In this document: positions 5,918 to 8,608 of the stretch, piece by piece | Layout of the letters: every line of letters starts with the position of its first letter | Numbering within the stretch: position 1 is the stretch's first letter | From: DTU018 sp003444615 | GTDB taxonomy: Bacteria; Bacillota; Syntrophomonadia; Syntrophomonadales; Syntrophomonadaceae | Direction of reading: 5' to 3' | Length of the DNA: 8,608 nt | Assembly (NCBI GenBank): GCA_049656905.1 | Contig: JBASMO010000166.1 | Coordinates: forward strand, 1-8,608 | Made by a program: the position numbers and the translations under genes | The notes under the pieces: model-generated | Seen by the model: the letters and a program-made list of their open reading frames with translations, nothing else | The model's database searches: none | What the model was told of the DNA's origin: nothing

Positions 5918-5923
5918 TATAAT
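5918..5923 (+). promoter_or_regulatory. Possible -10 box of the ispE operon promoter
   Basis: A perfect TATAAT stands between the spoIIR terminator and ispE. The bases at -35 distance (around 5894-5899, GTTCCA) are a poor match and lie in the terminator stem, so the promoter would be -10 driven. Initiation would fall at about 5930, leaving a very short leader that still includes the ribosome binding site at 5935-5941. Confidence 0.35.
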
Positions 5924-5948
5924 AGTTACAGCAAAAGGAGGAAACTTA

Positions 5949-6860
5949 ATGGCTACTCAAGTAATATTAGATGCACCTGCCAAGATAAACCTTACCCTGG
6001 ACATAAAGGGAAAGCGCCCAGATGGCTATCATGAACTGGAAACAGTAATGCACCAGATCAATCTGGCGGATAAAATCACCATAACCCAGATCCCGGAAGG
6101 CATAGAGGTTTCCAGTAATTGTCCTGAACTTCCTGCGGGAGAAGGTAACTTGGCTTATAAGGCAGCCTGGACTATCCTTGATAAACATCCGGGCCAAGGC
6201 GGAGTAGCTATTCATATAGAAAAAGCCATTCCCATTGGTGCTGGGTTGGCTGGAGGCAGCACCGATGCGGCTGCGACATTAAAAGGCATTAATGCCCTCT
6301 ATAAACTAGATTTATCCCCCCGGCAATTAATGAGTTTGGCTTTGGAAATAGGTTCAGATGTGCCTTTTTGTCTACAAGGGGGTACTGCTCTGGCCCGAGG
6401 CCGGGGCGAAAAACTAGAATCTCTGCCTCTTAATATGAATTTTCATTTCCTATTGGTCAAACCAAGTTTTTCGGTATCCACCGCTGAAGTTTATAGCCAG
6501 TTTGACCTATCTCAAGTAAACCAAAAACCTGATACCAGAAGATTTTTGGAAGGATGGCATCACTGTGATATTATAAGTGTATGCCACGCCATGGAGAATG
6601 TATTGGAAACCGTTACTGCAGTTCGTTATCCTGAGATAGAGAGTATTAAAAAACGCCTGGTTAAACTGGGAGCACTTAAAGCTCTTATGTCCGGAAGCGG
6701 ACCTACTGTATTTGGATTATTCCGCGATAAGGCCAGCGCTAGGCAAGCCTGGTTTGATTATCCGGCCGGTGAAGAAAAAGTCTTTTTGGTGACATCTTAC
6801 GATGGGAGGAAGGCCAATGGAAGAGAAACGTCTGCAACCGGTAAACCTGGAATCCTATAA
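5949..6860 (+). CDS. ispE: 4-diphosphocytidyl-2-C-methyl-D-erythritol kinase IspE
   Basis: This GHMP-family kinase phosphorylates CDP-methylerythritol at the 2-hydroxyl with ATP, step four of the MEP pathway to isopentenyl diphosphate. It has 303 residues. Motifs in order: PAKINLTL (10-17) with the active-site Lys12, DGYHEL (25-30), the ATP-binding glycine loop IPIGAGLAGGSTDAA (94-108), GSDVPFC (135-141) with the catalytic Asp137, and the C-terminal MSGSGPTVFG (247-256). ATG 5949 is chosen because AAGGAGG (5935-5941) stands 7 bases ahead; an upstream GTG at 5907 abuts the terminator T-run and has no such site. The tail after about residue 285 is not conserved, and its last 44 bases overlap the GntR gene, so the two are probably translationally coupled. 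Confidence 0.93.
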   Translation: MATQVILDAPAKINLTLDIKGKRPDGYHELETVMHQINLADKITITQIPEGIEVSSNCPELPAGEGNLAYKAAWTILDKHPGQGGVAIHIEKAIPIGAGLAGGSTDAAATLKGINALYKLDLSPRQLMSLALEIGSDVPFCLQGGTALARGRGEKLESLPLNMNFHFLLVKPSFSVSTAEVYSQFDLSQVNQKPDTRRFLEGWHHCDIISVCHAMENVLETVTAVRYPEIESIKKRLVKLGALKALMSGSGPTVFGLFRDKASARQAWFDYPAGEEKVFLVTSYDGRKANGRETSATGKPGIL

Positions 6861-7512
6861 ACCTCTCCGGGAACTGGTTTTTGATGCCCTTCGCGAGGCG
6901 ATTATTAACGGAACCCTTAAACCCCGGGAAAGGCTGATGGAAATTCAATTGGCAGAGGAATTGGGAGTATCCCGTACCCCCATCCGCGAAGCACTGCGCA
7001 AACTGGAATTAGAAGGGTTTATAGTAATGGTGCCCCGCAAAGGGGCTTATGTAGCGGATATATCTTTTAAGGATATAGCAGATGTTTTCGAAATTAGAGC
7101 CGCCCTGGAAGCTTTAGCCGCCGGATTAGCAGCTGAAAGAATTACTGATGAGGAATTGGAAGAGATGGAACGGCTGGTGGCCGAAAAGGCTGAAGCCATC
7201 AGCGGGTATGATATGGATAGATTAATTCGAGTGGATACCTTGTTTCATGACGCTATTTACAAGGCTAGTCGTAACCAGCGCTTGACCAATATAATCAACA
7301 ATCTCCGTGAGCAGATTCAACGCTATCGCACTACCTCCCTGGCTTATCCCGGCCGTATGAAGCGTTCCCTGGAAGAGCACCGGGGTATAGTGGAGGCTAT
7401 ACAGTCCCGGGATCCTCAGATAGCCCAGCAGGTAGCCCGGGAGCATATTGAGAACGCAGAAACCAGTATAATTGAAGCGATTAAAAAGGAAGGACTTCCC
7501 CTATCTGACTAA
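6817..7512 (+). CDS. GntR-family transcriptional regulator, FadR/FCD subgroup
   Basis: This cytoplasmic DNA-binding regulator has 231 residues. The N-terminal winged helix-turn-helix spans about 14-82, with the recognition region LAEELGVSRTPIREALRKL (45-63) typical of GntR proteins and the wing around PRKGAYVA. The all-helical FCD effector domain covers about 85-220 and keeps the metal/ligand-site residues: Asp140 and His144 (VDTLFHD), His188 (EEHRGI) and His210 (REHIENA). A small carboxylic acid bound through a metal ion is the usual effector type in this subgroup; the actual ligand is unknown. The start is ATG 6817, since GGAGG at 6805-6809 serves it; the in-frame ATG at 6802 lies before that site. 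It sits inside an ispE-nucleotidyltransferase operon, so its targets need not be these neighbours. Confidence 0.88.
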   Translation: MEEKRLQPVNLESYKPLRELVFDALREAIINGTLKPRERLMEIQLAEELGVSRTPIREALRKLELEGFIVMVPRKGAYVADISFKDIADVFEIRAALEALAAGLAAERITDEELEEMERLVAEKAEAISGYDMDRLIRVDTLFHDAIYKASRNQRLTNIINNLREQIQRYRTTSLAYPGRMKRSLEEHRGIVEAIQSRDPQIAQQVAREHIENAETSIIEAIKKEGLPLSD

Positions 7513-7527
7513 TGGAGGTAGCTGGCA

Positions 7528-8304
7528 ATGGCTTATGATGCAGTGATTCTGGCTGGTGGAGAAAGCAGCAGCGAATTAAGAAAGATGGCACCATATGATA
7601 ATGAAGCCTTAATTCTAATCGGTAAGTATCCCATGATTTATTATGTATATCAAGCCCTGGCCGCCAGTCCCATGATCAATAAAATCGCGATCAGTGGCCC
7701 GGTGGAGTCTATGCGATCTATTTTTTGCCGGGAAGAAAATGTTTGTTTTGTAAATGGAGGCAGCAATGCGGTGGAGAGTTTTGCCTCCGCCGTACAGTTA
7801 TTACGGGAACAGGGGATCAGTGAGCAGGTGCTTATTTTGCCCACGGATATTCCCTTTATTACTACGGAAGCTATCGAAGACTTTCTGACTCGCTGTGAAA
7901 AACTGGAGGCTGATTTTTGTTACCCGGTTACCAGTAAAGCGGTTAACGAAGCCAGATTCCCTGGGGTAACCCGTACCTATGTCCGCCTGAAAGAAGGATT
8001 ATTTACCGGAGGGAATCTGTTTTTAATTCGCAGTAAAATGATAGAGCCTGGTTTGGAGCTGGCTGTTAAGCTGGTGGAAAGGCGCAAAAATCCCATAGCT
8101 ATGGCCCGGCTATTCGGATTAGGATTGGTGATTAGGTATTTGATAAGGCAGCTTAGCATTCCCGCCGTGGAACACCGTTTTTATCAGATGACCGGTATAA
8201 AAGGACGAGCGCTTATCTCCGACTATGCAGAAATAGGTGTTGATGTGGATAAACCCAGTGACCTGCTGATGGCCCAAGAGTATCTGGGGGAAGTATCCTT
8301 CTGA
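7528..8304 (+). CDS. MobA/IspD-like nucleotidyltransferase of unknown substrate
   Basis: A 258-residue protein with the NTP-transferase Rossmann-type fold. It begins AVILAGG (5-11), the nucleotide-binding start of this fold. It has the metal-binding PTDIPF (105-110, Asp107) in the middle and ends with GVDVDKPSDL (237-246), which resembles the DIDxPEDL ending of IspD/MobA-like enzymes. The loop after LAGG (ESSSELRKM) departs from the usual GxGxRM. Where GlmU and relatives have the catalytic Lys of LPKVxH, this protein has Glu26 (DNEALI). It may therefore use an unusual substrate or have altered chemistry. TGGAGGT upstream supports ATG 7528, 15 bases after the regulator gene. The substrate cannot be named from the sequence; cofactor, sugar and alditol nucleotide transfer are all possible. 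Confidence 0.8.
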   Translation: MAYDAVILAGGESSSELRKMAPYDNEALILIGKYPMIYYVYQALAASPMINKIAISGPVESMRSIFCREENVCFVNGGSNAVESFASAVQLLREQGISEQVLILPTDIPFITTEAIEDFLTRCEKLEADFCYPVTSKAVNEARFPGVTRTYVRLKEGLFTGGNLFLIRSKMIEPGLELAVKLVERRKNPIAMARLFGLGLVIRYLIRQLSIPAVEHRFYQMTGIKGRALISDYAEIGVDVDKPSDLLMAQEYLGEVSF

Positions 8305-8310
8305 CCCTTC

Positions 8311-8333
8311 TCCTCTTAAGGGGACTCTTTCTT
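8311..8333 (+). terminator. Weak terminator-like hairpin after the nucleotidyltransferase
   Basis: TCCTC (8311-8315) can pair with GGGGA (8320-8324), with one G-T pair, around a TTAA loop, followed by CTCTTTCTT. The stem is short and the T-run broken. It could slow or partly end transcription before glmU. Confidence 0.3.
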
Positions 8334-8348
8334 GATTTAAATAAAATG

Positions 8349-8376
8349 TTGTCCAGTTATCATCATATATTATAGT
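8349..8376 (+). promoter_or_regulatory. Candidate sigma-A promoter of glmU
   Basis: TTGTCC (8349-8354) and TATAGT (8371-8376) are separated by 16 bases in an AT-rich stretch. This gives a reasonable -10 and a moderate -35 about 40 bases ahead of the glmU start. Confidence 0.45.
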
Positions 8377-8417
8377 AATAGTAATAAGCTTAAAGACAAA
8401 ACGAAGAGGTGGAATAA

Positions 8418-8608
8418 TTGGCACACACTGCTGTAATTTTAGCGGCGGGAAAAGGTGTTCGCATGAAATCGAATCTGCCTAAGGTAGTGCACAAAGCCGC
8501 TGGTAAGCCCTTGGTGGCTCATGTGGCAGATGCCGTCCGGGTAGCGGGAATAGAAGATATAATTATTGTAGTAGGTCACGGGCGAGAAGAGGTGCAAAAG
8601 GTCTTTGC
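8418..8608 (+). CDS. glmU: Bifunctional N-acetylglucosamine-1-phosphate uridyltransferase/glucosamine-1-phosphate acetyltransferase GlmU (5' part, cut by window end)
   Basis: Only the first 63 codons are present. GlmU acetylates glucosamine-1-phosphate and couples it to UTP, making UDP-GlcNAc for peptidoglycan and other cell-wall polymers. The visible N-terminal uridyltransferase part shows LAAGKGVRM (8-16), the nucleotide-binding loop with Arg15, then LPKVVH (20-25) with the conserved Lys22, and GKPLVAHV after it. The usual motif reads GTRM; here it is GVRM, a mild change. The start is a TTG at 8418 with GAGGTGG at 8406-8412 upstream; the next in-frame ATG (codon 16) lies inside the signature and is too late. 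spoVG, often found just before glmU in Firmicutes, is not present here. Confidence 0.9.
   Translation, partial: MAHTAVILAAGKGVRMKSNLPKVVHKAAGKPLVAHVADAVRVAGIEDIIIVVGHGREEVQKVF

Noticed and set aside
5907..5948. Longer ispE start at GTG 5907
   Set aside because: It lies directly after the terminator T-run and over the TATAAT; ATG 5949 has an AAGGAGG at ideal distance and begins close to the conserved PAKINL motif.
6802..6816. Upstream ATG for the GntR regulator
   Set aside because: The GGAGG at 6805-6809 lies downstream of this ATG and correctly spaced for ATG 6817.
8305..8417. spoVG gene before glmU
   Set aside because: The gap is only 113 bases and contains no suitable frame; it holds promoter-like and hairpin sequence instead.
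8119..8424. Minus-strand open frame over the end of the nucleotidyltransferase and the glmU leader
   Set aside because: It is antisense to a conserved gene and to the glmU promoter region, with no family resemblance.

Overview
The window looks like chromosomal DNA from an anaerobic, endospore-forming Clostridia-type bacterium. A spoIIR gene points to sporulation. Strong AGGAGG-type ribosome binding sites and GTG/TTG starts fit Firmicutes. A tungstate transporter next to a CoA-transferase/crotonase pair fits a fatty-acid or crotonate-using syntroph of the Syntrophomonadaceae type. The genus is an inference from gene content and was not tested by any search.

Layout. (1) Positions 1-2450, + strand: a structured leader, then tupA, tupB and tupC (tungstate ABC importer: lipoprotein, permease, ATPase), closed by a hairpin at 2418-2441. 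(2) Positions 2450-4643, - strand and convergent with tup: an enoyl-CoA hydratase followed by a family I CoA-transferase, transcribed in that order as a two-gene operon. A perfect 9-bp palindrome lies just upstream of its first ribosome binding site. (3) Positions 4644-5247: about 600 bases without a gene. They hold a long inverted-repeat element (4781-4953) built from TGACACGGG units, a perfect 12-bp hairpin (4974-5005), a G9 tract, a second hairpin and a candidate sigma-F promoter. (4) Positions 5248-5906, + strand: spoIIR as a single-gene unit ending in a strong intrinsic terminator. (5) Positions 5949-8304, + strand: ispE, a GntR/FCD regulator and a MobA/IspD-like nucleotidyltransferase in a tight, partly overlapping operon. 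(6) From 8418 the 5' end of glmU, cut by the window edge, with its own candidate promoter.

How the genes work together. TupABC would bring in tungstate, which many such anaerobes need for tungsten-dependent formate dehydrogenases or aldehyde oxidoreductases. The crotonase and CoA-transferase carry out hydration and CoA exchange on short-chain acyl-CoAs. The right half is a housekeeping/sporulation block: SpoIIR signals sigma-E activation, IspE makes isoprenoid precursor and GlmU makes UDP-GlcNAc for the cell wall.

No clearly new multi-gene system was found. The items most worth checking are the inverted-repeat element, the operator-like palindrome of the CoA operon, the tupA leader and the unusual nucleotidyltransferase beside glmU.
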